64,000 nt of DNA from Chlorophyllum brunneum. Its lineage: Eukaryota; Basidiomycota; Agaricomycetes; Agaricales; Agaricaceae. Position numbers and translations under genes: made by a program. Positions 1 through 12,013 of this stretch are shown here, piece after piece. Every line of letters starts with the position of its first letter. Position 1 is the stretch's first letter. The notes under the pieces were generated by a model. That model had not been told where the DNA came from and made no database searches. It worked only from the letters and a program-made list of their open reading frames with translations. The stretch is from contig OY756144.1 in NCBI GenBank assembly GCA_963576785.1, forward strand, positions 2,604,001-2,668,000, read 5' to 3'.

Positions 1-1613
1 CTGGAGACCACATCGGCCTCAGTGAGGATTTGTCCTCAGGGTGTGATGTAATTAACGTCCGTGACTTTCACGAACGACTTGGACTTGGGGAGGGAAACAT
101 CACCCATGGTGATTCCTCCGAATTTCTCTTTGAGCCATGCTTTGACGATGTTAAGCTCTGTGGGGGTTAAGACCTCTGAGGTGTGGACCATAAGGCCCAG
201 CTTACCCTGCGAGGTGGCGATAACCCTCGTCTTGGACTTCTCCGCGATAAGGCATGCATTGAGAGAGTCGATGATGGCCCCGAAATTGGTGACGGTGGGA
301 CCGGTGAGAAGGGGAATGATCACTTGCTTTCGCGAGGGACCATTAAGAGTGGAGCGAACAGTACTAGCTTTCTTGGCCGGTTTCTTATTCGCAGGGGAGG
401 CGGAGGGCGAGTAGGCAGCATCATATATAGCCACTATCTTCTCATTGGATAATTCAGGGAATTTGCTTGCAAACTCCAAGAGTTTGAGAGGGTCCCGAGC
501 ATTGGCGGAAGGGCCGGCAGTGGAGCCCTTTTTGGCTGCCATAGCAGCATAGGAGGATTTTACTCCTTCCTGAGGTGTGGTCTTGGCTTCTTTACCGTTG
601 GGCGCGGGAGCCGGAGTTTTGGTGACCTTGGTAGACGCAGTGGCGGAGGCGGCCTTGTTAGGCATGGAGGAGGTCGTCTTCTTTGGCCCGGAGTTTTCTG
701 GGGCCGGAGTTCTCGGTTTCCTGACCTGCTTCTTCTTTCCGTGAGACATGGTCTTGAACTCCGCTTCGGAGATCATTTGAACGTCATCATCGGAGATACC
801 CGAATGAGTGACATCATTGCCATCGGTGATACCCGGAGTGACAATGTGTTCGATGACCTCCATGTGGACATCATCAGGTTTGCGCATGGGGCCTTTGGAG
901 GCCACGCGGGGGGGGCGTGCAACGTCCAGCTGTGGGGTTTCCTTAGTGTGGACAGTGTGCTTACCAAAGTTTTTCCCCAGCCACCCATGGAGATTGTTCT
1001 TTCCTTCGTCAACCACTACCTTAAGCCATCCTGCCTTTCTCAAGGTCTCCGTCAATTCCATGAAGGCTCGCCCGAAAGCCAGTCCTTCATTGCCGCTCAT
1101 GTTGAAGGTGCTGCAGGCTTTTACCCATTCCAAGATCTTTCCAACCTCTTTGACAGCATCCTCATAAAATTCCTCAGGACCTTCTCTTTGGTCCTCTTCG
1201 CCTTCGTCCTTCTCTTCTTCTAGTATGACTTTTCTTTTGGGCGTGAGTTCTTCTTCCACTTGTTCAGCCCAGTCACCTGAGTAATATTGGTCTCCACTGG
1301 TTCTCGACCATTTGGAAATGCAGTGAATAGTTCGTTCTCCTTTGCCTTGGAGGGGGTTCAAGGTTACCGAAGTGGGTGTGGTCGGCTGACTGCTTAAGAC
1401 CAACAGGGGGATGGTGTCACTATAGGCTTGGTCCGTGGGTACGAACGGCCTAGTCATAGTTGGCGTCCTAGGGAACAGGATGCCAGGGGGTGGCAAAGCT
1501 GGAGAGGACGCAAATATGGAGGAGGGTGGAACACGTGTTGTGTTCCCAAAGACCTCCCCATCGCCGTCGGGCGTGGGTTCTCTCAGGGAGAGATTCGAAC
1601 AAAGCGCAGGCAT
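1..1613 (-). pseudogene. LINE C ORF1, 5' part of first copy, cut by window edge
   Basis: A 525-codon reading frame starts at the ATG at 1613 and ends at a TGA at 36-38. It contains a Lys/Ala/Pro-rich central part (APAPNGKEAKTTPQ), a helix with LLEFASKFPELSNEKIV, and the segment GPSRKQVIIPLL shared by the ORF1 proteins of LINE A and LINE B. In this family ORF1 is a nucleic-acid-binding gag-like protein. The second copy shows that the frame goes on after the TGA in the same phase, so the stop is a later mutation, probably from CGA. Confidence 0.8.
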
Positions 1614-1689
1614 GATTGTTTATCCAAGTACTGTAGACTAATACCGTATAATCATCTTTTATGAAAACGATGGTGGTGGTACGAGTCAA

Positions 1690-2904
1690 AGAAGGGATGC
1701 TTGGTGGTTTATCAATAGGTAAACCAGTAGATGGATCTGGAGCATGGAAGACAATAACTTCCGAAGGTGTACTTCGAGAAGTAGAAGATGATGGTTGGTT
1801 CATCCGTTCTTCTCGCTTCTTCCCAACACATTTAGGGAAGTGTTCTTCACTGAATATGGCTGTTGGAGATGTATAGATTACATTTCCATTTAGGTGCCTC
1901 ATGAAACGATAGTTTTTCCTGTCCGATGTCCAACCAAGGAAAATCATGAGTTCTGACTTCGCTGTCAGTTTATTGTCTCTTATCTCTTTTGGAAGAAAGA
2001 TATAAGCACCGCAACCAAAGACTCTCTCCTTGGAGATGTCTGGAATCTTCTGATTCAACACTTCATAAGGTGTTTTCCACATGAACTGTGATACCGGTGT
2101 TTTATTATAGATATGTATTGCATGATCTATAGAAAACTCCCACCAACCATCAGGAATACAAGCATGATGCCGCATGGCTTCTTCTTTATCCATTAGAGTT
2201 CAGTTCAAGCATTCCACTCGACCATTTTGTTGGTGTATGTGCGGTGCACTAGTCTCATGTATAATCCCTAATGAGCGCAAATGAGATTGCAACTCGTCAG
2301 TTGCATACTCTCCTCCTCTATCAGTGCAGAGATATTTTAATTTAGTCTTGTATTGAGTCTGAATTAGGGCAATGAAATTTTTCATTTCTTCTGCTGCTTC
2401 TGATTTCTTATGAAGGAAGCGAATCCATCCATGAGAGGAAAAGTTGTCCATTATAGTCATGACCCATTTAAATTTATGGTAAGAAAGAATCGGAAGTTCA
2501 ACTAAATCCAAGTGAATTCTTTCGAATGGATGCTTTGCGCATGTAGGGTTCTCTCTAAAGGGTTTCTGGTGCATTTTTCCCTTGGCACAACTGTCACAGA
2601 CTGGTTTTTGCTCGGGAATCCGCACCGGAGTAAACCCAATCGTATTTTTCTCAAAATGATTGAGGATACGATTAGAGGGATGTCCTAATCTTGCATGTAC
2701 AACTTTGTAGCCAACGATCGGATCCGCAGTCATAGCTGCTTGTTCCAAGTGTACAATTTTGGTATTAACAAAATGTAAAGTAGTATTACGACTTGCTGAA
2801 GGATATGCTTGAAGAATAGCATTTCCTTCGCGATCAACAACTACTGATTTGTTGGCATCTGTTCTAACAGTTTTGCCATCCTGGCATAACTGTCCTACTG
2901 ACAT
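1690..2904 (-). pseudogene. pol: copia integrase (zinc, core and part of C-terminal domain)
   Basis: The usual pre-integrase segment is present: an H-H-C-C zinc module with HARLGHPS and CDSCAKGK. The core shows D in HLDLVELP, D in CTDRGGEY and E in NGRVE, with exactly 35 residues between the last two (D-35-E). A TGA at about 2197-2199 interrupts just after the catalytic E, where family members have Arg (CGA to TGA). The C-terminal part follows with GWWEFSIDHAIHIYNKTP and FLGWTSDRKNYRF, and the frame is lost around 1690 where LINE C takes over. RT is missing, so no active integrase would be made. Confidence 0.88.
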
Positions 2905-2907
2905 TAG

Positions 2908-3735
2908 TCATTCAGAGGTTCCTTTTAGAAGGAAGACTGGATATATTAATATCTGCATTGGTTGAACGCTGTCAGTCTTCCCGTTATAGACTCTATGCTT
3001 AAGCATGACTGCGCCAAGACCAACTGCATTAAGGTAGGGGCCTTGTGCTCCTACAGTCTTAATTGGGATCGAAACTTCGAGTTCTTCGAAGTTGATAAAG
3101 TCTTCCGCATAAGGGGTATAATGATATGATGCCCCTGAGTCTAATAACCATATGTCACTGTATTCTTCTAGTGGCGTTATGATTTGATCATTGCTTAGCG
3201 ATCGAGATCTTAGTTGATCCGGTACTCTTAAATACTGATCAGGCATGCATGTTGAGAAACAAGAAAATTGAGAAGTGTTAAAACACTTCTCATTCATCAT
3301 TTTACACAATAATACATTATTATGGGACCCTAAAGATCCTGATAGTGTATCTATATGCCCGGCCCCCAACATCCCTTCCCCTTGCCCTTGCCCTTCTTCT
3401 TGTGAAGATGGCCAGTCGGCATATTGGTGACAGGACTGTGTATCAGGGTTAGTAAGAGTATCTGAGATCGAATCAATCACGTACCCAGCTCCTCCCTTCT
3501 TCTTGAAGTTGCTCCCATAGTTGGTTGACGAAAGTCCAAGAGACACCTCAGATTGAGGTGCCGAAGCAAATGGTTCGGAATTCGGAGACTTTGGGAGAGG
3601 CCTAGAAGAGGGTCCTGCAACGTTTGCAGGGTTCCTGGGGTCGCGGATGTCATAGGCGACATCCTGAGCCGGCGCCAGGAGGTCGTCGACCTCCTTCTCG
3701 CTCTCAAGCCATTTGAAGGCTTCGTCTACCAACAC
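2908..3735 (-). pseudogene. pol: copia aspartic protease region
   Basis: The frame continues from the gag extension. The catalytic triplet is in WLLDSGASYH near 3140, the D-S-G-A form of retroelement aspartic proteases, which act as dimers to cut the polyprotein. Upstream lies a low-complexity Gln/Gly stretch and a KKKGGAGYVID segment. An in-frame TGA at 2905-2907 separates it from integrase; the codon was plausibly CGA. Confidence 0.85.
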
Positions 3736-4849
3736 TGTAAGTGTGGCAGGTCGCCTGTCAGCGGTCTTGTTTTTCTGAGTAAGAGAGTATCTCTTACTCT
3801 GGAAGTGCTCCGTTGGAGGGGAGGCCCTAGGAAGAGGAGGAAATTCCTCTTCATAGGTCCTTACAGCCGGAGCTACTATTTCCTCTTAAGGAGGAAGGTA
3901 GAACGGCTGAACCTCTCCGGGTTCAAACAAGTTGCCCCAGGCGACGGAGTCCATGCTTGGGATCTTTACCACATGGTGCATAGCCAAATTAATTTTTGTC
4001 CCAAATTTGGGAGAAACCAATAAGGTATATGGCGAACCAAGGGGTAAGAGGAAAGAGAAGCGGACACGAGTCGCATTAATATTGGGGTTACTATGCTTTA
4101 GGAACCATTTACTCACCCTCGTGTGTCCCTCACAGGTGCAACCTGGGGGGTGACCAGAAGGAACTGAAGGTGCACCGGGAGGTGTCACCAATCGTCCTTG
4201 TTGGGCATGGGGATGAGAGACCTCGTGCATCCGTCGATCATAATGATCGAGGGCACATTTCTTCACCATTTGCATTGGCAAAGGACCAGTGACGCGGTCG
4301 CACCAGGTGGTCACCTGTTGAATCTGCAGTGAGTTCTCGAGAAGGGCGGTAAAACATAAGTTTCATGCCTCAGCACGCACCTTTTTCTCGAGCTCAGCAT
4401 GAGCATTCTCTCGTGCCTGCTGGACCTTCTTGGGATTAACCCAAGTAAGAGGCTTTGGTCTCTCACTCACTAGTACACGAGTGGTTGGAGGAGCGGGAGT
4501 GGGAACAGGTCGAGGCACATCCATGCGCCTCATCAAGTTGAAGGGGGTCATCCCTAGACCAGTGTAGTGACGGACCGCTGGTTCTGTGGCAGCGGCAAAG
4601 CCCGCCATGGCTTCCGCCATGTGGGCCTGAGGTTTACCCTGGCGCTTTTTGGGCTTCTTCTTCTTCTTCTGGACGTCAATCCAGGTAGGAGTAGGAGGAG
4701 AAGGCTGAGGGGGCTGCCCACTCGGATTGGCAGAGTGGCGAGGACCTCTTGCAGGCTGGGCCCTGGTATCGCCTCCAGGGTGGAAGCAGTTCCAGGGTGG
4801 TCCAGGGTGAGTCCTAGGGAAGTTGCCCTGAGGGCGAGCTTGGTAGTTG
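3736..4849 (-). pseudogene. In-frame extension between copia capsid and protease, origin unknown
   Basis: About 370 codons continue the gag frame between capsid and protease. The segment holds a Pro/Arg-rich stretch, a lysine block (QKKKKKPKKRQGK) near 4650-4690, an Ala/Glu-rich stretch ending near 4363, a TGA there that could be a former CGA, then residues with CTCEGH near 4130-4150 and a TAA near 3886 that could be a former CAA. Frame conservation across it and into protease shows that it was translated with the polyprotein. I do not recognise it. It could be a captured coding fragment or a lineage-specific gag C-terminal part. Confidence 0.55.
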
Positions 4850-5502
4850 GCGGTAGTGGCAAATGAAGCTTGTTGGTTAGACATGGAGGGTCTGGATCCT
4901 TCACGTCTTGACCATTCAGCATTTATAGCCTGCTGAACTACCTCCCAGGTCATATCCACAACATTGTGATTATTTGCCAATGTTGTTTGTGCCACAGCAT
5001 TCCAATCAGGTGGTAATGCATTCAAAGCAATCATTGCGCCAAGAACTTCTGGCAATCTTACTTTAGCTATTTCTAATTGAGAAGCCATTGTTCTCAATTC
5101 AGCTAGATCCATTGCTGGATCTTGATTCCCTGAAATGCGCTTTCGCAGCATTCTTTGGAGAATTGAATATACCATGACAGGAGAAGGTGTCCCGAAGCGG
5201 GTTTTCAAGTCATCCCAGAGGAATCCAGGAGCATCATGCCCATGGAGTAATAGGGAATCAGGTAAGGTACCATTTATAACAGCCAATGCCTAACCTCTCA
5301 ATTGTTCTCTCCTTCTATCCTCCTCTGTTAAGGTGGTAGGATTCGCAGGAGAGAGATCCTGGTCTGTCACAGTCCATCCGGACTGGTCAGAACCAGTGAC
5401 AGAAATGAGGGTTAGGGCATCCTGAAGCCTTCTAGACCAGAACGCATAGTTTTTAGGCCCATTGAGCTTAGGTAAACCAGCGACGATATTATTGGTAGAC
5501 AT
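4850..5502 (-). pseudogene. gag: copia gag capsid region, broken by one stop
   Basis: The start is the ATG at 5502, followed by a copia-type N terminus (LPKLNGPKNYAFWSRRLQDA) and a UBN2-like capsid region with FLWDDLKTRF, a helix-rich middle and a W-V-Q-Q-A-I-N-A-E-W segment. An in-frame TAG at 5290-5292 splits it after 70 codons; it probably derives from CAG. The same TAG is in the second copy, so it precedes the duplication. The product would form the virus-like particle shell. No clean CCHC knuckle follows where copia gag normally has one. Confidence 0.85.
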
Positions 5503-5648
5503 AATATCTTCGTCGAGTGTATTTCTTTCTAGAAGAAAATTCTCATATCAGCAATGATCAAATATAAGGATAACTCTGTCAGGTAAAGCCCTATCATCCT
5601 ATCTCAGTTAGAGGGGATGATAATGGTTTAACCATTGGTAAGGCTACC

Positions 5649-5661
5649 GGGGCCCATAACC
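5649..5661 (-). other. Primer-binding site, initiator tRNA-Met half-molecule type
   Basis: Directly inside the LTR end the minus strand reads GGTTATGGGCCCC. This complements the anticodon-arm region of initiator tRNA-Met, not its 3' end, which is the priming mode known for Drosophila copia, Ty5 and Tos17. Confidence 0.8.
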
Positions 5662-6233
5662 TGTTGAGGAAATGACCATAACGAGTTGTTTGCTGGAGGC
5701 AGCAGTAAATGCAGTGGAAGAGAACATAGGATCTACTCACCGAGATAATAAGCTTCTATCTGATACCTGTAGAAAGGTAATTCGGATAGACAGATATTAT
5801 TGATGAAGTGGTTAACATCAGAGAAGTAGAGGTCAAAGTCGATTAAATCGATGGAGATGTTGTACTCAAAGAGATAGGCAATGATGAAGGGGTTGTTCAT
5901 TTGAACAAGATGCAGAACTAGGTCTGCTACATAGGGTTTATATACATATTGTAACATAGGCAAGTCATACTACATAAAATACTAGCATTGCATGGATTGT
6001 TCCTTATGACTCCCTTTAACTGCAGCGTAGTGCCTGCGGAGTACTGCGGAACATAGTATCTAGTCATTTGGTACTATGTAGAATAATCTATCAAGTACTT
6101 ATGACTCTTATCGTATGCAGAGCAACTCATAGGAAGTTACTACGGAATGAAGTTACTGGAAAGTAATAGATCAGTCTATTATTATCATAATGACTTCATA
6201 GTCTATTTCTAGAATATGTCCGAAACTTCAACA
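5662..6233 (-). repeat. 5' LTR of the copia element, first copy
   Basis: A 572-bp segment begins TGTTGA and ends TCAACA on the minus strand, the short inverted termini typical of copia LTRs. It directly adjoins a primer-binding site on the inner side. A TATATAAACC box lies at about 5936-5946 on the minus strand and could be the promoter. The flanking bases CACTG (6234-6238) would be half of a 5-bp target duplication; the partner is lost with the 3' LTR. Confidence 0.85.
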
Positions 6234-7053
6234 CACTGTTCACTTGAGGCAGTCTTCCTATATGGTATATGGACAGGATCGCACTGCTTGACTGCATATG
6301 CTGCCACCCCGAATCCAGATCACTTATGTGGTATCAACTTAAACGGGTACACTCCATTGTTGGTGGAGACCCATCGATGGAGGATTTAGATCTCTCGAGC
6401 CAGGCTGCCCCTTCTCGGCAACTGGGCAGCTTTTTCCAGCATGCTCCCAGTAGACGACCTGCTACAGTCCACTAGTTGGGTAGGGAAGTGTAAGTCCCAG
6501 GCACTTCTAGACCCTAGGCACCCCCTCCAAGGTGTGACCCCTAGACTAGCTTCCCATTCCCCCACAGCCACTTTCGCTATGCCCAACCTCCTAGGAGGCG
6601 ACTTGTCTTAGGGTACAGATCCGCATGCTAATACTAATGGGGATCTCCATCTCACAGGGGGTGCTACCGGGGTGGTGTTCACATTGGATTACCTAAGCAA
6701 CCCATGGAACAGATTACTAAGCATTCCATGGAATGAATTACTAAGTATTCCATGGAATGGGCACCAATCAACCTGAGTTTTCCCGAGCCAACCCGTACCT
6801 GCCCGCTGCCCTGGAGTTTGGCTGATCCCTACTAACAACCAGGCACTACCCCTGAAGGGGTCCGAACATGGCGATACTGGTAGGGGGTGGCCTGTCCTTG
6901 CAGTCAGCTTGTTGTCACCTCAATACCCCTCTTATCATCCCCTATCCTTTCGGTCCCTTTTGGGTGTGACAGGGCAGCTTTTTTCAGCATGCTCCCCACC
7001 AATATGCAAGTATGATTGGGAGTGGGCCCAGACGTCCATCATTAGCCAAGATA
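6234..7053 (-). mobile_element. Head-1 fragment (target of copia insertion), first copy
   Basis: The stretch is homologous, on the minus strand, to the interior of the non-coding head-1 sequences at 19,597-21,028 and 57,564-58,998. It includes both copies of the GCTGAAAAAAGC-type motif (near 6430 and 6970). It lacks the head 5' end, cut at the duplication junction, and the head 3' end, cut by copia. No coding capacity is convincing. Confidence 0.85.
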
Positions 7054-9819
7054 ATGAAGCCTCGACGATTGTCGTTTGGCCAACTTTCGGAGATGAAGTT
7101 TGATGGGCATGAGCCCCGCGAGGGACTCTACACTGCCAGTGGGAGAAGTCCGGAAGGCTCCAGTGATCCAGAGCGCTGCCCTTCTTTGCATTTTGTTGAG
7201 GATTTCACAAGTTCCCTTGGTGCGGGATCGATCGTGAAACCATAGTCGGTATCCGTATGTCGCAACTGGAACAACACATGAACGGTAAAGTAACCTCTTG
7301 TTGCCAGGGGACAAGCCCCTGATGGAGTTCCCTAGCATCTTTATTGTCTTGATCATAGAGATCACTTTGGCGGAGTAGAATCGCACGTGCTCTTTGAAGG
7401 TCAACGTCCGATCAAAGTAAAAGCCGAGGTACCGCCAATGGGTCCTCGGTTTGAGGGGGTTACGACCTGTGAACGGCGGGGATCCCAAGTTGATCAAGGG
7501 ATTCGAGTCTTGTCTTGCACGCATGAAGTGAAAGATCTCCGACTTGCCATGTTCAATTTCCAGGCCAAATTCATTCATGAGCTGCTCCATTTCGCGGTAC
7601 ATGTGTTGAAGGATTTCCACATTCTTTTCCAGAGACGGGGATTGTGCGACCAGAGTGCCATCGTCAACGAATGACAGGATATCGAAGTCCCACTTGTCGC
7701 GGTATTCCTCCATACGGATGTCGAAGACTTGTAAGAGGGGGGCGAGGAATAGGGCGGAGAGAATAGGGCTAAGGGCTGAGCCCTGACCTACTCCTACCGC
7801 TGCGTCGTATTCCGGGGAAGTCTCATTGTTCCACCGGTAGGTAGTGCGGTGCTCCTTAAGGTAGTTGTTGAAGAACGCAGCGACCTGGGGGGGGAAACCT
7901 TGTTGTTGTAGAATTTCGATAAGGAGATCATGGTTGAGGGAGGGAAAGAATTGGGCCACGTCGAATGTAAGCATCGACGTTTTCTTCTTCTTCGTCCAAG
8001 CTCCCTGGATGATGTGAGTCAGGAACAAGCCTGCATCCTCAGTAGACCGTTGGCGGATCACTCCCAATTGATGTGGATGGAGGACCTTGAATTTAATGGC
8101 CTCGAATTGGAGTCATTTAGCAAGCATTTTTTCTATCAGCTTGCCAAACGTATTGAGGAGGACAATCGGTCGGAACACCTTCGGGGTGGAGTAGTCGGGT
8201 TTGTTGGGTTTGGGAATAATTACCGACGTAGACTTTTTGAAGTGGGTAGGCCAGTGCCCAATGTTCAGACACGCACTACCGATTTTGAGGAGTAGACCGG
8301 CGCAAGTTTCATTGGCAACAATCTGTTTGAGATGGGACCAGGAAATATGGTCGGGACCGGGGGAGGAAGAATTCGAGGTATCCTTGAGTGACTCCATCAT
8401 CTCAATGAGAGAGAAGTCTACCCAAGTCCTATTCTCCGTTCCGTTCGGAGGAGGGAGCTTGTCCAGAACCGCCGCATTCGTTGGTCTATTGCGGGCAGCG
8501 TTGTAGTGGGAGTCAAGAGCCGTCCACAGATTGTCTAGTGTGAGACAAGGCCAGCCGTTGTGTCGCATGGCTTCCATGGCCGGCAGTGCGTGGTCTTTGA
8601 CCCATGGCATGAGATCCCACAGACGTTTTCGGTCAACAGAGATTTCTTGTATCTTCTTGTCGAAGTATGCTCTTTTCATCTTCCTCATGGTTTTGTGAAA
8701 AGCGTTCCATTTGCGCTTGTTCTTGTGATCCGCGTGATGCGTAGTGAGTGCGGTCGAGCACTCCTCGTTCCACCAGGTCTTGGATCTAGTGGTGATCTTG
8801 GTCTTCTTTGCATTTTGAGTCCATGATCTGTCAAACAAAACTCCCAATTCGGCAACAGCTCTCTCCAGCTCGTCCGCGTCATTCATTGGCCAGTTCTTGT
8901 TCTTGATTTCTTCTATGATGTCCGTCAGGAACCTAGTCTCCTCTTCCAAATCTTTGGGGATGGTCAATCTTTCGACGACGATATCCATCTGAGGAATAGG
9001 TAACTTGATTAGCAGGGGGGCGTGGTCTGAGTTGTACCGATTGCCATCCTGGATAGCATGGGAGGGAATGTGTGGAAGCGTTCCCGAAACAAAGATTAGG
9101 TCGATGACTGTGTCCAGTAAGTTGGGGTCCGAGGCATATTGAGTCGGCTTGGTCTCAAGCGGAGTAGTCCTCACAAGATTGAGGGCTTCGGTGACCATAA
9201 GGAGTCGGTCTGCACTTGCCGGATGTTGATCCGTCGAAGGGTCCCAGAACTCTGATCTGATGTTGATGTCTCCTCCCAGAAGAAGAAAGGGCGGGAGGTC
9301 GAAGAGTCACTCCTCAAGGAAGTGGAGTGCAGTGTTACGGCTGTCATTATAGACGTTCAGCAGCAGTAACACTTCTCCTCCCACATATAGAGATATACAC
9401 AGGAGGTCTCGATAGTTGATTACGTCTCTTCGGATGGAAGGTCGGAGTCGTTTCAGCCTTTTATGAGCAAAGGCGAGGACTCGTGGAGTGGTACGGTGTT
9501 CCATGTTGACCGTACGTTGAGGGTATCGTCGGCGTCCCACTTGAAGGACTTCATCGGCGATGAATGGATAAGAAAGGAGCGTCCAATCCGGGTGAACTGG
9601 GCCTCCTACGAGGGGCGATCCATTGTTAGAGATAGATGAGGGGATGTCTCAGAGATATCTCCAAGGGGGTTCTTGTATGAGGAGGAGGTCGACGTCACCT
9701 CTATGCGTGAGGACTGTCTCTATCACTCCATATGATCTTTCTACGTTGTGAGAGCAGACCTTCAACTCATTCAGAAGTGAACGAGGAGGCCTGTCTTGCT
9801 TGTTGGGGATGTTATTCAT
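7054..9819 (-). pseudogene. LINE C ORF2: endonuclease and RT, truncated, several stops
   Basis: The ATG at 9819 starts an APE-type endonuclease: IQEPPW, LLLGGDIN and SDHAPL (near 9010) are the metal-site motifs. A TGA follows the first of these, another lies near 9307, and a TGA near 8110 falls where LINE A has Arg in SNRIQF, a clear CGA-to-TGA change. RT motifs follow: FDVAQFFPSLNH (A), GQGSALSPILSALF (B), FVDDG (C) and WRYLGFYFDRT (E). Coding ends at the duplication junction (codons RLHYLG then TAA, the TAA belonging to head-1 sequence). RNase H is absent. Confidence 0.85.
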
Positions 9820-12013
9820 TGAGGGGGGTTAGTCTGGCTTCGACTAGCCGGGGATGGAGAGGAGGCGGGTGATGGCACTCCTTTGTTCGCTCGTAGTTCG
9901 AGCGCCTTGTTTGCATGCCAGTCATGGTCGAATCGCTTCTTCCAAAACTGACATTTATGGTCAGTAGCGAGGTGTTCCTTGCCACAGTTGGAGCACAATG
10001 CCTTGTGGGGACATGGTTCTCCGAGGGGGGTAGCCGCAATGGGTGGATTGGCCTTATCATTGCCCTTACAGCAGTGGGCGAATGATCGGTGATTGGCAGT
10101 GGAATGTGGCCCTTTGCAGTGTGCGCATGTGAAAAGCCTTGCTCGACAGCAAACTAGGGGGTGGCCCCATCGGCAGCATTTACCGCAGAATGGTACTCCC
10201 GGATTTGCGGTTGCCCTCCTGATGCGGAAGAGCCCTCCATAGATGTTGAGAACTTGTCCTCGATCTTCGCGACATTGGTCCCCGCTTTGGAGTCCCAAAT
10301 TTCAAACCACACTGTACAGGTGTCCGAATGTTTCGAGTTGTGTTGTACACGTGACTGCGACACAAATTGGATGGCATCGGAGTGGATCGAACTCCGGATG
10401 CTGGAGACCACATCGGCCTCAGTGAGGATTTGTCCTCAGGGTGTGATGTAATTAACGTCCGTGACTTTCACGAACGACTTGGACTTGGGGAGGGAAACAT
10501 CACCCATGGTGATTCCTCCGAATTTCTCTTTGAGCCATGCTTTGACGATGTTAAGCTCTGTGGGGGTTAAGACCTCTGAGGTGTGGACCATAAGGCCCAG
10601 CTTACCCTGCGAGGTGGCGATAACCCTCGTCTTGGACTTCTCCGCGATAAGGCATGCATTGAGAGAGTCGATGATGGCCCCGAAATTGGTGACGGTGGGA
10701 CCGGTGAGAAGGGGAATGATCACTTGCTTTCGCGAGGGACCATTAAGAGTGGAGCGAACAGTACTAGCTTTCTTGGCCGGTTTCTTATTCGCAGGGGAGG
10801 CGGAGGGCGAGTAGGCAGCATCATATATAGCCACTATCTTCTCATTGGATAATTCAGGGAATTTGCTTGCAAACTCCAAGAGTTTGAGAGGGTCCCGAGC
10901 ATTGGCGGAAGGGCCGGCAGTGGAGCCCTTTTTGGCTGCCATAGCAGCATAGGAGGATTTTACTCCTTCCTGAGGTGTGGTCTTGGCTTCTTTACCGTTG
11001 GGCGCGGGAGCCGGAGTTTTGGTGACCTTGGTAGACGCAGTGGCGGAGGCGGCCTTGTTAGGCATGGAGGAGGTCGTCTTCTTTGGCCCGGAGTTTTCTG
11101 GGGCCGGAGTTCTCGGTTTCCTGACCTGCTTCTTCTTTCCGTGAGACATGGTCTTGAACTCCGCTTCGGAGATCATTTGAACGTCATCATCGGAGATACC
11201 CGAATGAGTGACATCATTGCCATCGGTGATACCCGGAGTGACAATGTGTTCGATGACCTCCATGTGGACATCATCAGGTTTGCGCATGGGGCCTTTGGAG
11301 GCCACGCGGGGGGGGCGTGCAACGTCCAGCTGTGGGGTTTCCTTAGTGTGGACAGTGTGCTTACCAAAGTTTTTCCCCAGCCACCCATGGAGATTGTTCT
11401 TTCCTTCGTCAACCACTACCTTAAGCCATCCTGCCTTTCTCAAGGTCTCCGTCAATTCCATGAAGGCTCGCCCGAAAGCCAGTCCTTCATTGCCGCTCAT
11501 GTTGAAGGTGCTGCAGGCTTTTACCCATTCCAAGATCTTTCCAACCTCTTTGACAGCATCCTCATAAAATTCCTCAGGACCTTCTCTTTGGTCCTCTTCG
11601 CCTTCGTCCTTCTCTTCTTCTAGTATGACTTTTCTTTTGGGCGTGAGTTCTTCTTCCACTTGTTCAGCCCAGTCACCTGAGTAATATTGGTCTCCACTGG
11701 TTCTCGACCATTTGGAGATGCAGTGAATAGTTCGTTCTCCTTTGCCTTGGAGGGGGTTCAAGGTTACCGAAGTGGGTGTGGTCGGCTGACTGCTTAAGAC
11801 CAACAGGGGGATGGTGTCACTATAGGCTTGGTCCGTGGGTACGAACGGCCTAGTCATAGTTGGCGTCCTAGGGAACAGGATGCCAGGGGGTGGCAAAGCT
11901 GGAGAGGACGCAAATATGGAGGAGGGTGGAACACGTGTTGTGTTCCCAAAGACCTCCCCATCGCCGTCGGGCGTGGGTTCTCTCAGGGAGAGATTCGAAC
12001 AAAGCGCAGGCAT
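9816..12013 (-). pseudogene. LINE C ORF1, gag-like with zinc knuckles, two lesions
   Basis: The first 525 codons match the copy at 36-1613. After the TGA at 10,436-10,438 the same phase continues to about 10,300 with a segment (WFEIWDSKAG) matching LINE A ORF1 (FFDIWDSMRG). A frameshift near 10,290 then moves to the frame holding three zinc-binding motifs: CGKCCRWGHPLVCC (a perfect C-X2-C-X4-H-X4-C), CAHCKGPHSTANH and CSNCGKEH. The ORF ends at a TGA that overlaps the ORF2 ATG (ATGA, 9816-9819). Role known for the family: RNA binding and RNP formation. Confidence 0.82.

Larger units (their letters stand above)
1650..6233 (-). mobile_element. Ty1/copia LTR retrotransposon, first copy, 3' half replaced by LINE C
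   Basis: Read on the minus strand it has a 5' LTR (6233-5662), an adjoining primer-binding site, gag, a long in-frame extension, protease and integrase, in the copia order with integrase before RT. RT, RNase H and the 3' LTR are absent; around 1614-1690 the sequence turns into LINE C ORF1. The LTR outer edge sits in head-1 sequence, so the element was inserted into a head-1 copy. Gag, PR and IN all lie in one reading frame interrupted by several stop codons, so this copy is dead. Confidence 0.9.
1..7053. repeat. Partial first copy of a 10.4-kb tandem duplication
   Basis: This stretch is the same sequence as 10,401-17,453. I found only three substitutions (1317 A vs 11717 G; 6886 G vs 17286 A; 7033 C vs 17433 T). 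It holds the 5' part of LINE C ORF1, a copia element with its 5' LTR, and a head-1 fragment, all on the minus strand. The window edge cuts it, so more copies may lie to the left. The right end is the junction near 7053 where head-1 sequence meets the interior of LINE C. Confidence 0.95.

Noticed and set aside
741..1223. Plus-strand open frames opposite LINE C ORF1 and other long antisense frames (for example 3553-4023, 23,679-24,179, 47,241-47,741)
   Set aside because: They are mirror frames of well-supported retroelement genes, have no recognisable domain, and recur only because the repeats recur.
6234..7053. A 3' LTR or second LTR of copia
   Set aside because: The sequence matches head 1 and not the LTR at 5662-6233; only one LTR is present per copy.
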